DNA of 6,437 nt from assembly GCA_023425615.1 (NCBI GenBank), contig JAFACJ010000090.1:1-6437 (forward strand). Direction: 5' to 3'. Source of the stretch: Actinomycetes bacterium (lineage in GTDB: Bacteria; Actinomycetota; Actinomycetes; Streptosporangiales; Streptosporangiaceae). The notes beneath the pieces were generated by a model. That model was not told the DNA's origin. It was given only the letters and a program-made list of their open reading frames with translations, and searched no databases. Both the position numbers and the translations under genes were made by a program. Shown one piece after another: positions 1 to 5,706 of the stretch. The number at the start of each line of letters is the position of its first letter. Within the stretch, counting starts at the first letter, position 1.

Positions 1-36
1 GCCTCCGCCGCATCTGACGGCGCGCCGCCGGACCGC

Positions 37-52
37 GAGGGCCCCCGCCCTC
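37..52 (-). terminator. GC hairpin after the ABC operon (possible terminator)
   Basis: A perfect 6-bp inverted repeat (GAGGGC and GCCCTC, four-base loop) lies about 12 bases past the stop codon of the last ABC permease. It has no following U-tract, so it is not a classical intrinsic terminator, though short GC-only hairpins at gene ends are common in actinomycetes. In such GC-rich DNA a stem of this length could also arise by chance. Apart from this hairpin, I see nothing else in bases 1-63. Confidence 0.35.
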
Positions 53-63
53 CCCCGGCCGGG

Positions 64-780
64 TCAGTCGGCCGAGGCGAGGGTGAGGGTGCGCAGGCGG
101 GCGGTGCCCAGGGCCAGGGCGCCCGCGGTGACGACGGCCAGCAGGACCAGGGAGAGCGGCAGGGAGACCGGCGCCTCCACGGTGCTGCTGGAGGTGAGGC
201 GATCGACCAGGGACAGCGACCACTGCTGGATCGACAGGGTCCGGGTGCCGGGCGCGAAGTTGCCGACCAGGCTCTCCCAGACCAGGGCGTAGATCAGGCC
301 GATGGTGACGGCCTGGCGGCTGGCGACGGCGAGGGCGACGAAGACCGCGCTGTAGGCGACGCCGCCGGCCAGGGCGCCGACCGCGAACGCGGGCGGCAGG
401 TCCGAGGACGGGCCCAGGATGATCACGCCGCCGAGCCAGACCGGCAGCGCCGTGAACACCGCGACCAGGACGACGGCGCAGACGTACTTGGTGAGGATGA
501 CCGAGGAGCGGGAGATCGGCTTGGTCAGCACGTACATGATCTGGCCGTCGTCGATCTCGGGCCCGATGACGCCGGTCCCGGCGATGAGGGACAGCAGCGG
601 CAGCAGGACGGCCAGCCCGAACGTCGCCAGCACGGCCGTGCCGGAGTCCAGGTTGTCGTTCCCGCTGACCCGCAGCGCCAGGGCCAGCAGGAGGAGGATC
701 GCGGGCAGGAAGAGCAGGAGCAGCGCGCGCCTGCGGCCCAGCATGCCGCGGAAGGTGATGGAGGCGATGGTCGTGTTCAA
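64..780 (-). CDS. ABC-2 type transporter permease B
   Basis: This is a 238-residue membrane protein, probably the transmembrane half of an ABC exporter that pairs with the ATPase encoded immediately upstream. About six hydrophobic segments can be seen, near residues 18-36, 48-73, 98-122, 132-155, 158-175 and 205-226. Between segments 2 and 3 lies the stretch GPEIDDGQIMYVLTKPISRS, which matches the conserved 'E...G....L..KPISR' cytoplasmic loop of ABC-2/NosY-like permeases, thought to contact the ATPase. The start is read as TTG (780-778), which overlaps the upstream TGA as TTGA, with a GGTGGG Shine-Dalgarno-like stretch at 784-789. A later ATG at 744-742 would remove 12 residues but has no visible ribosome site. 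The N-terminal 'GRRRALLLL' gives a positive-inside start to the first helix. It is the last gene of the operon. The substrate is unknown. Confidence 0.85.
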   Translation of the reverse strand: MNTTIASITFRGMLGRRRALLLLFLPAILLLLALALRVSGNDNLDSGTAVLATFGLAVLLPLLSLIAGTGVIGPEIDDGQIMYVLTKPISRSSVILTKYVCAVVLVAVFTALPVWLGGVIILGPSSDLPPAFAVGALAGGVAYSAVFVALAVASRQAVTIGLIYALVWESLVGNFAPGTRTLSIQQWSLSLVDRLTSSSTVEAPVSLPLSLVLLAVVTAGALALGTARLRTLTLASAD

Positions 781-1688
781 TTTCCCACCAGGTAGCTGAA
801 GACGCTTTCCAGGGACTCGTCGGCGGGCGAGACCTCCCGCAGCCGGATGTCCGCCTTCTTCGCCAGTTGCGGCACCAGCCGGGTGAATCTGGCGAAGTCG
901 GTGGTCTCGACCTCAAGGCCCTGGTCGGTCAGGCGGACCGAGCGGGCCGAGCCGTCGGCGATGAGCGCCGAGGCCAGTGCCCTGTCGTCGGAGGAGCGGA
1001 TCGCGAAGACATGCGGCCGGTCGGTCATCAGCCGCCGGATCTCCCGGAAGTCGCCGGAGGCGGCGTGCCGGCCGGCGACGATCACCTCGATGTGGGTGGC
1101 GAGCCGCTCGACCTCCTCCAGGATGTGGGAGCTGAACAAGATGGTGCGCCCCTCGGCCGCCATCTGCCGGATGAGGTCCATGAGGTGGAGCCGCTGGCGC
1201 GGGTCCATGCCGTTGAAGGGCTCATCGAGCAGCAGCACCGCCGGGTCGTGGACCAGCGCGGAGGCCATCTTGATCCGCTGCTTCATGCCCTTGGAGTAGG
1301 TGCCGACGGGCCGCTCCGCCGCGTAGTCCATCTCCACCCGCCCGATGGCGCGGCGCGCCGCGGCCTCCGGGTCGGGAAGCCGGTGCAGCTTGGCCATGGA
1401 GACGATGAACTGCCTGCCGGTGAGGAAGTCGTAGGCGGTCTCGCGTTCGGGTACCAGGCCGATGTTCCGGTACACCGACGGGTTGCGCCAGATCGGCTGC
1501 TCGTCCAGGGTGAGCCGCCCCGAGGAGGGTTCGAGGAACCCGCCCATCATGTGGATGAGCGTGGACTTGCCGGCGCCGTTCGGCCCGAGCAGCCCGGTGA
1601 CGCCGGGCCCGATCGTCATCGTGACGCCGTTGACGGCCACCACGTTGCCGTACCAGCGGGAGACGTCCTCGATCTGGATGGCACTCAT
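777..1688 (-). CDS. ABC transporter ATP-binding protein B
   Basis: This 303-residue cytoplasmic ATPase should power the exporter formed with the permease that follows it. Visible motifs are Walker A GPNGAGKST (35-43), the Q-loop region with Glu81 in place of the usual Gln (GLVPERE), signature YSKGMKQ (131-137), Walker B VLLLDE (151-156, catalytic Glu156), D-loop GMDP (160-163) and the switch histidine His188 in FSSH. About 80 residues after the nucleotide-binding domain form the extra C-terminal domain common in ABC-2 exporter ATPases. The reading frame is open further upstream to 2051, but that part lies inside the preceding permease gene in another frame and has no ABC similarity. The ATG at 1688-1686 directly starts the conserved N-terminus MSAIQIEDVSRWYG. 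It overlaps the upstream TGA by one base (TGATG) and has a GGAAGG ribosome site 10 bases upstream. Its stop overlaps the TTG of permease B. Confidence 0.93.
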   Translation of the reverse strand: MSAIQIEDVSRWYGNVVAVNGVTMTIGPGVTGLLGPNGAGKSTLIHMMGGFLEPSSGRLTLDEQPIWRNPSVYRNIGLVPERETAYDFLTGRQFIVSMAKLHRLPDPEAAARRAIGRVEMDYAAERPVGTYSKGMKQRIKMASALVHDPAVLLLDEPFNGMDPRQRLHLMDLIRQMAAEGRTILFSSHILEEVERLATHIEVIVAGRHAASGDFREIRRLMTDRPHVFAIRSSDDRALASALIADGSARSVRLTDQGLEVETTDFARFTRLVPQLAKKADIRLREVSPADESLESVFSYLVGN

Positions 1689-2593
1689 CACGCGCCCGCC
1701 TTCCGGAACCGTCGCAGCAGCAGGGCCAGGGAGCCGCCGATGACGGCGAGGCACCCCAGCAGGAACACCGGGCCGGAGCCGGCGGGCGGCACGCCTTCGC
1801 CGCGGGTGGCGATGTCGGCGTCCAGCAGCCGTATCTGCACGCCGTCGACCAGCCCGAAGGGCGTGAACAGGTTGGCCCATCCCGCCAGGTCGTAGTGGCC
1901 GGTGCTGATGCCCACTCCCTGGATGATCAGTACGACCACGTTGGAGATGAGGTAGACGGCCATGACCGCCGCCACCCCGAAGCCGCGCCGCGGTGTGAAG
2001 GCGGCGACGACCAGCGCGAACGAGGCGAGCACCAGCGCGAACAGCAGGCATCCGGCGAGCGCGCCGAGGTAGTGGCCGGTCTGCCCGGCCAGGGACGGCA
2101 CGTCCTCGGCGCCGCTGTCGATCATCGATCCGCGCATGGACAGGAAGCCGAGGTGCAGCAGTGTCACCGGGACCGCCATGAGCAGCAGCAGCGCGGTGGT
2201 GAACGCGGCGAACTTGGCGAGGACGAAGTCGCGCACCCGGACGGGCCGGGAGAAGTACAGGGGGACGGTGCGGAAGCGCAGGTCGCGGGAGGCGATCACG
2301 GGCGCCTGCGCCGCCAGGAAGATCGCGATCACCGGCTGGAGGAAGATCACGTACGCCTGGTAGCCGATCAGCGCCTCGGGCCGCTTGACGAACGACAGGA
2401 CCGCGATGTTGCCGGCCGCGGGCAGGAGCATGAGCGCCACCAGCGCGAAGGGCAGGACCTTGGCCCGCGCGCCGCGTCCGAGCCCGAAGACGCCCCGCAG
2501 GTTGTACTGGTAGAGGGCGCGGACGACGTGCGCGCGGCCCAGGCGCGGTCCCTCGTAGTGCCGGTAGCCGATGTCGTGGATGGCAGTGCTCAC
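1688..2593 (-). CDS. ABC-2 type transporter permease A
   Basis: This 301-residue integral membrane protein is the likely transmembrane partner of ATPase A. The N-terminus YRHYEGPRLGRA is a stretch I associate with actinobacterial ABC-2 permeases. Six hydrophobic segments are visible, near residues 46-68, 81-101, 132-150, 174-199, 205-228 and 276-296. The loop after the second segment, SRDLRFRTVPLYFSRPVRV, has the 'R......Y.SRP..R' pattern of ABC-2 permeases. It is longer than permease B by about 60 residues, mainly through a longer N-terminal tail and a larger loop before the last helix, so the two permeases are not simple recent duplicates. The GTG start overlaps the ATPase A stop by four bases (GTGA) and follows a near-perfect ribosome site. 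The stop overlaps the ATPase B start by one base. The substrate is unknown. Confidence 0.88.
   Translation of the reverse strand: MSTAIHDIGYRHYEGPRLGRAHVVRALYQYNLRGVFGLGRGARAKVLPFALVALMLLPAAGNIAVLSFVKRPEALIGYQAYVIFLQPVIAIFLAAQAPVIASRDLRFRTVPLYFSRPVRVRDFVLAKFAAFTTALLLLMAVPVTLLHLGFLSMRGSMIDSGAEDVPSLAGQTGHYLGALAGCLLFALVLASFALVVAAFTPRRGFGVAAVMAVYLISNVVVLIIQGVGISTGHYDLAGWANLFTPFGLVDGVQIRLLDADIATRGEGVPPAGSGPVFLLGCLAVIGGSLALLLRRFRKAGA
1699..1704 (-). promoter_or_regulatory. ribosome binding site for ATPase B
   Basis: GGAAGG lies inside the end of the permease A gene, 10 bases before the ATG at 1688. It supports this start over the far-upstream starts that the open frame would also allow. Confidence 0.6.
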
Positions 2594-3480
2594 CGGAACA
2601 CCTCCTCGATGTGGTGCCGTGCCTGCTCCATGCGGATCAGCGCCAGGCCGAGGCCGGCGACGCCGTCGCGGATCTGGTCGTAGGTCTCCTCGCCGGCGAT
2701 GTCCACCACGAGGTACCGCCCGTCGGGGCGGACCGCGGCGCCGAGGTCGGCCAGGTGCCGCTCCAGCGCCTCCTGACCCTCGTCGACCTCCACGAGCAGC
2801 CGTCCGCTGGCGGCGGTGTAGGCCGAGACGGACTTGGCGCTCAGCAGCCGCCCGCCGTCGATGATCACCACCTGGTCGCAGACGCGTTCCAGTTCGCCGA
2901 GCAGATGGGAGGTGACCAGCACGCTGATGCCGAACTCCGTGCCGATCCGCCGGATCAGCGCGAGCATCTCATCGCGGCCGCGCGGGTCGAGGCCGTTGGT
3001 CGGCTCGTCGAGGAAGACCAGTTTGGGGTCGTGCACGAGTGCCTGAGCGAGTTTCACCTTCTGCCGCATACCGGTCGAGTAGCCGCCGACCGGCCGGTAC
3101 CGCTCCTCGTACAGGCCGACGTGGCGCAGTACGTCGGCCGCGCGCTCGCGGGCCGCGGCGGCGGGCAGCCCTGACACGCGCGCCAGATGGACGACGAACT
3201 CGGTGGCCGACACGTCCGGGGGCAGGCAGTCGTACTCGGGCATGAACCCGACCTGCTCCCGGATCAGCGCGCCGCCGGTCGCGATGTCGTGCCCGAGGAC
3301 CTGCGCCCCGCCGGAGGTCGGTGGCAGCAGCCCGAGCAGGATCTTGATCAGGGTGGACTTGCCCGCGCCGTTGGCTCCCACGAGCCCGGTGATCCCGGGT
3401 TCCACGGCGAGGTCCAGCGTGTCGAGCGCGGTCACCCCGGGGAACCTCATGCTGAGGCCCCGAGTGGAGATGATCGGCAT
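2590..3480 (-). CDS. ABC transporter ATP-binding protein A
   Basis: This 296-residue ATPase is the energy subunit for permease A. Motifs seen are Walker A GANGAGKST (35-43), a Q-loop carrying Glu82 instead of Gln (GFMPEYD), signature YSTGMRQ (134-140), Walker B LVFLDE (154-159, catalytic Glu159), D-loop GLDP (163-166) and switch histidine His192 in VTSH. A C-terminal region after about residue 215 carries the extra domain seen in GldA/CcmA-like exporter ATPases. The ATG at 3480-3478 starts the conserved strand directly (MPIISTRGLSMRFPG), with only a weak GCGGG stretch before it. Translation may therefore depend partly on the upstream DUF389 gene, whose stop is 31 bases away, or on a promoter within that gene's end. 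Its stop overlaps the permease A GTG. It resembles ATPase B in layout but differs at many positions, consistent with an old duplication. Confidence 0.93.
   Translation of the reverse strand: MPIISTRGLSMRFPGVTALDTLDLAVEPGITGLVGANGAGKSTLIKILLGLLPPTSGGAQVLGHDIATGGALIREQVGFMPEYDCLPPDVSATEFVVHLARVSGLPAAAARERAADVLRHVGLYEERYRPVGGYSTGMRQKVKLAQALVHDPKLVFLDEPTNGLDPRGRDEMLALIRRIGTEFGISVLVTSHLLGELERVCDQVVIIDGGRLLSAKSVSAYTAASGRLLVEVDEGQEALERHLADLGAAVRPDGRYLVVDIAGEETYDQIRDGVAGLGLALIRMEQARHHIEEVFR
2600..2605 (-). promoter_or_regulatory. strong ribosome binding site for permease A
   Basis: GGAGGT lies six bases before the GTG start at 2593. It is the best ribosome site in the minus-strand operon and confirms the GTG as the permease A start, although the start overlaps the upstream stop codon. 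Confidence 0.75.
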
Positions 3481-3511
3481 CCCGCAAGGCTAAAAGCCCA
3501 GATATCCCCCG

Positions 3512-4462
3512 TCATCCCCCGCGAGGGCTACGTGCGGTCCTCTTCAGGAGGAGACGTGTGCCACACCATTGGACGAGCAGCGTCACCACGCCCGCGACGA
3601 TCATGCCGAGGATGTTGACCAGCAGCTGCAGGATCGAGCCGCGCATCTCCGACGGGTGCCCCAGCGCCAGCGCCACCGCGAGGTTGCCGGCGGCGGGGAC
3701 GGTGGTCACCGAGATGAACACGCCGACCAGGGAGGAGGACTTGTCCGAGGTCAGGGACAGCACCCCGGCCGCGCCCGCGAGCACCGCCACGATGAACGAC
3801 CAGCGGTCGGGCGAGTAGACGAAGCCGGTGAGAGGCCGCTCGTCGGGCAGCTTCTGGACGTTCAGGATGCCCATCAGCTCACCGGCCCAGGCGCACACGA
3901 ACGTGACGGCGATGGCGAGGGCGAAGCCGACGGCCAGGGTGCGCAGCGCCCTGCCGATCTGGTTCCAGCGCCGGAAGACCAGCCCGTAGGAGATCGCGGC
4001 GATCGGCCCGAACTCCGGTCCGAGCACCATCGCGCCGACGATGAGGATCGGCGAGTCCAGCAGGGCGCCGATCCCGGCGAGCTGGGTGGCCAGCACGAGG
4101 AAGGCGAGGAACGTCCAGGTCAGCCGGGTGTCCTCGGTGAGCTCCTGGTCCAGGTGGTCCCAGATGACCGCGTCGTCGCCGTGCCCCGGCGCCAGGCGCT
4201 CGGCCTCCTCGGCGGCATCCGAGATCGACAGTTCCACCTGGTCCATCGAGATCGAGCCGTGGCGGTCCAGGCCGCGCTCCTTCAGCTCCTCGATCACCCC
4301 GTCGGCCGCCTCGCGGGCGACGTCGCACAGCACCAGGTCGCCGGCGGGGGCGCGGGCGGCGCCGGGAAGCACGACGAGGTTGGTCACGCCCGGATGGGCG
4401 GCGAGCAGATCGGCGACCTCGGCGGTCTGGCCGTGCGGCACGATCGAGCGCAGATGAAGCAT
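3512..4462 (-). CDS. DUF389 family integral membrane protein
   Basis: This 316-residue protein belongs to the DUF389 (TIGR00341-like) family of bacterial membrane proteins, whose biochemical role is not established. Residues 1 to about 110 form a soluble, mixed alpha/beta-looking domain (LHLRSIVPHGQTAEVADLL, then PGVTNLVVLPGAA). It is followed by six hydrophobic segments near 116-134, 137-160, 175-195, 221-238, 244-265 and 278-300. Family hallmarks are SPILIVGAMVLGPEFGPI (137-154) and SLVGVFISVTTVPAAGN (244-260). The ATG at 4462-4460 is the only sensible start near the conserved N-terminus, but no good Shine-Dalgarno sequence precedes it. It reads in the same direction as the ABC genes and ends 31 bases before ATPase A, so co-transcription is plausible but unproven. 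The 3481-3511 gap holds only a short GGCT-AAA-AGCC dyad. Confidence 0.85.
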   Translation of the reverse strand: MLHLRSIVPHGQTAEVADLLAAHPGVTNLVVLPGAARAPAGDLVLCDVAREAADGVIEELKERGLDRHGSISMDQVELSISDAAEEAERLAPGHGDDAVIWDHLDQELTEDTRLTWTFLAFLVLATQLAGIGALLDSPILIVGAMVLGPEFGPIAAISYGLVFRRWNQIGRALRTLAVGFALAIAVTFVCAWAGELMGILNVQKLPDERPLTGFVYSPDRWSFIVAVLAGAAGVLSLTSDKSSSLVGVFISVTTVPAAGNLAVALALGHPSEMRGSILQLLVNILGMIVAGVVTLLVQWCGTRLLLKRTARSPRGG

Positions 4463-4578
4463 GTTGTCATCGTTGCGGATCGGACGTTCTAGAACAGCGC
4501 ATACGCCGATAGTCTTAAGTTCAACATTCCCCAGTAATCTCGACTAACTGCACGTAATCTCATGAAGCCGGAGGACCG
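4463..4578. promoter_or_regulatory. divergent intergenic regulatory region
   Basis: This 116-base spacer separates the minus-strand DUF389/ABC run from the plus-strand nuclease lipoprotein and should hold both promoters. It is clearly more AT-rich than the genes around it. It contains a perfect 10-bp palindrome GTTCTAGAAC (4486-4495), an 8-bp direct repeat GTAATCTC at 4534-4541 and 4554-4561 (20 bases start to start), and a CTTAAG site (4514-4519). On the minus strand TTGAAC (4525-4520) resembles a -35 element, but no -10 element at good spacing is convincing. On the plus strand TAATCT (4535-4540) resembles a -10 element, without a clear -35. I therefore assign no exact promoter. Confidence 0.6.
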
Positions 4579-4582
4579 GTGA
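4562..4582 (+). other. possible six-codon leader ORF (MKPEDR)
   Basis: An ATG at 4562 opens a frame encoding MKPEDR and stops at TGA 4580-4582. That stop overlaps the GTG start of the lipoprotein gene as GTGA. The ribosome site for the lipoprotein lies inside this mini-ORF. It could couple or tune initiation at the GTG, or be chance. It has no ribosome site of its own, but could be read if transcription starts close to it. Confidence 0.25.
4570..4575 (+). promoter_or_regulatory. ribosome binding site for HNH lipoprotein
   Basis: GGAGGA lies three bases before the GTG at 4579. The spacing is shorter than usual, but this is the only start that leaves a complete lipoprotein signal peptide. The next candidate, ATG at 4612, would leave just seven residues before the lipobox cysteine. 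Confidence 0.6.
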
Positions 4583-5232
4583 CAGCTCGTCCACTCGCCC
4601 TGGCGGTCGGCATGGTCCTCCTGATCGGCGGATGCAGCGTCGACATCGGCAGCGACTCCCCCTCCCACGCCCCCGGCTCCTCCGGCACCGACTCCCGCGG
4701 CGCCCTGGAGGACCTCGGCAGCCTGAAGGTCTCCGTCGAGCGGAACGGCTCCTCCTACGACCGCAAGGCGTTCGGCACGCCCTGGAAGGACGTCGACGGC
4801 AACGGCTGCGACACCCGCAACGACATCCTCGCCCGCGACATGGTCGACGTGACCAAGAAGGACGACTGCATCGTCCTCACCGGCACCCTGAAGGACGACC
4901 CCTACAGCGACCAGAGCATCTCCTTCTCCCGCAGCAGGCCCTCCCAGGTGCAGATCGACCACATCTACCCGCTGGCCCTGGCCTGGCGCCTGGGCGCCGA
5001 CGGGTGGACGCCGGACCGGCGCGCCCAGTTCGCCAACGACCCCGCCACCCTGATCGCGGCCTCGGGACGCGCCAACCAGCAGAAGGGCGACTCGGGTCCG
5101 GGCGAGTGGAAGCCGCCCACCGACTACCAGTGCACCTACGCCGGGCTGTTCATCACGATCGCCAAGAAGTACGGCCTGCCGGTGACCCGGGCCGACCACG
5201 ACGCCCTCGCCGTCTTCCTGAAGACCTGCTGA
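4579..5232 (+). CDS. secreted HNH endonuclease family lipoprotein
   Basis: This 217-residue protein is predicted to be exported, lipid-anchored and to carry an HNH-type nuclease domain of the DUF1524/GmrSD C-terminal-like class common in actinobacteria. The N-terminus has Arg4, a hydrophobic stretch (5-16) and lipobox IGGC with Cys19 as the anchor, then a Ser/Pro/Gly/Asp-rich linker (20-42). The domain follows: GTPWKDVDGNGCDTRNDILA (66-85), DCIVLTG (96-102), IDHIYPLALAW (126-136, with the Asp127-His128 pair), FANDP (151-155) and ANQQKGD (165-171, Asn166 and Lys169), ending in WKPP and a Cys-terminated helix. These match the metal-binding and catalytic pattern of the family. Cys77, Cys97, Cys185 and Cys217 could form disulfides, as expected outside the cytoplasm. 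It appears to be a single-gene unit. The role may be nutrient scavenging from DNA or competition; the substrate is not shown. No immunity partner is evident beside it. Confidence 0.85.
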   Translation: MTARPLALAVGMVLLIGGCSVDIGSDSPSHAPGSSGTDSRGALEDLGSLKVSVERNGSSYDRKAFGTPWKDVDGNGCDTRNDILARDMVDVTKKDDCIVLTGTLKDDPYSDQSISFSRSRPSQVQIDHIYPLALAWRLGADGWTPDRRAQFANDPATLIAASGRANQQKGDSGPGEWKPPTDYQCTYAGLFITIAKKYGLPVTRADHDALAVFLKTC

Positions 5233-5238
5233 GGGTGA

Positions 5239-5258
5239 CGGCCGTCAGCAGACGGCCG
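5239..5258. terminator. bidirectional hairpin between convergent genes
   Basis: A perfect 8-bp inverted repeat (CGGCCGTC and GACGGCCG) with an AGCA loop starts six bases after the lipoprotein stop and contains the stop codon (5247-5245) of the opposing gene. Its position between two convergent 3' ends suits a two-way terminator. Neither strand has a U-tract, so it would be of the U-less actinomycete kind. Confidence 0.6.
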
Positions 5259-5628
5259 CGGCGCGCCGCACCCGGCACCATGGACCGTTCCCGGCCCGCT
5301 CGTCGGAGCACGCCTTCAGCGCGACGCTGAGCAGTGAGAGCACCATCCGCACATCGCTCTCCCCCGCCAGCAGCATCCGGACCGACCTGCCCTCGATCCA
5401 CACCCGGCCCGACTCGCTGAGCGCCGGGGTCAGCCGGACGAGGCAGGCCGTGCCGAGCAGCAGTTCGGCCTCGTCGCCGCCGTGGAAGTGCGCCACCTGG
5501 CAGCCGGTGAACACCAGTGCCGCACCCTGGCCGCAGTCGGCTTGTTCGACCGTGACGCCCGGCCAGGGACGCGTGAGCGTCAGCACTCGTTGGGAGAGGG
5601 GACTTGCCGCGTTCACGCCGACGTCCAT
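5245..5628 (-). CDS. luciferase-domain (DUF5519-like) small protein
   Basis: This 127-residue soluble protein has no signal peptide or membrane segment. The core, residues 30-107, resembles the small actinobacterial proteins named luciferase domain or DUF5519. Shared features are a GxALVFTG strand, an 'evaHFH' motif (VAHFHGGDEAELLL, His47 and His49), an 'RLTPALSESGRVWI' segment (65-78), and a final helix after SDVRMVLSLLSVALKA (91-106). The family name comes from a structural resemblance and does not imply light emission; no reaction can be assigned. The last 20 residues are rich in Arg, Ala and Cys and look like a variable tail. The ATG at 5628 has only a distant ribosome-like stretch, GGGAAGG about 13 bases upstream. 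It converges with the nuclease gene, leaving 12 bases between stops, and diverges from the pentad-repeat gene. Its codon use looks like that of its neighbours. Identification rests on remembered family patterns. Confidence 0.6.
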   Translation of the reverse strand: MDVGVNAASPLSQRVLTLTRPWPGVTVEQADCGQGAALVFTGCQVAHFHGGDEAELLLGTACLVRLTPALSESGRVWIEGRSVRMLLAGESDVRMVLSLLSVALKACSDERAGNGPWCRVRRAAAVC

Positions 5629-5706
5629 GGGCTTATCGTCGCCTTCCCTTCCGGTTTGGGGAACCGGCGACCCCCAAATCGTTACGTACCGATCTCACCG
5701 GGCACA
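5629..5706. promoter_or_regulatory. divergent spacer with inverted repeat
   Basis: The 78 bases between the DUF5519-like gene and the pentad-repeat gene should hold both promoters. The clearest element is an inverted repeat, TTTGGGG (5655-5661) and CCCCAAA (5672-5678) around a 10-base spacer, extendable by a G-T and a G-C pair to 5653-5680. It could be an operator for a dimeric regulator or a hairpin. No ribosome site stands out before the plus-strand start at 5707, so that mRNA may be leaderless or poorly translated. Confidence 0.45.

Noticed and set aside
867..1895. Long plus-strand open frame opposite ATPase B and permease A
   Set aside because: Its composition (Asp, Gly, Val, His, Arg runs) is the mirror of GC-rich codons on the other strand, and the minus-strand genes have clear motifs throughout.
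1689..2051. Upstream extension of the ATPase B reading frame by about 120 residues
   Set aside because: It lies wholly within permease A in another frame and is Arg/Gly/Pro-rich low-complexity translation, as expected for antiphase GC-rich DNA. The ABC domain begins at the ATG at 1688.
3447..3515. A 22-codon frame (starting MTGDIWAFSLAG) from an ATG overlapping the DUF389 stop across the ATPase A start
   Set aside because: It has a GGGGG stretch before it and an ATGA overlap, but it overlaps the start of ATPase A in another frame and shows no recognisable feature; it is most likely chance.
3504..3520. Direct repeat ATCCCCC at 3504-3510 and 3514-3520
   Set aside because: The two short, C-rich copies partly lie in the DUF389 stop region; low complexity makes this weak evidence for a binding site.
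3569..4492. Plus-strand open frame of 307 residues opposite the DUF389 gene
   Set aside because: It is a shadow of DUF389: low-complexity Gln/Asp/Arg/Gly-rich, with no recognisable domain.
4489..5199. Minus-strand open frame opposite the HNH lipoprotein
   Set aside because: It consists of Val/Gly/Ala-rich mirror translation; the plus-strand frame has a signal peptide and catalytic motifs.
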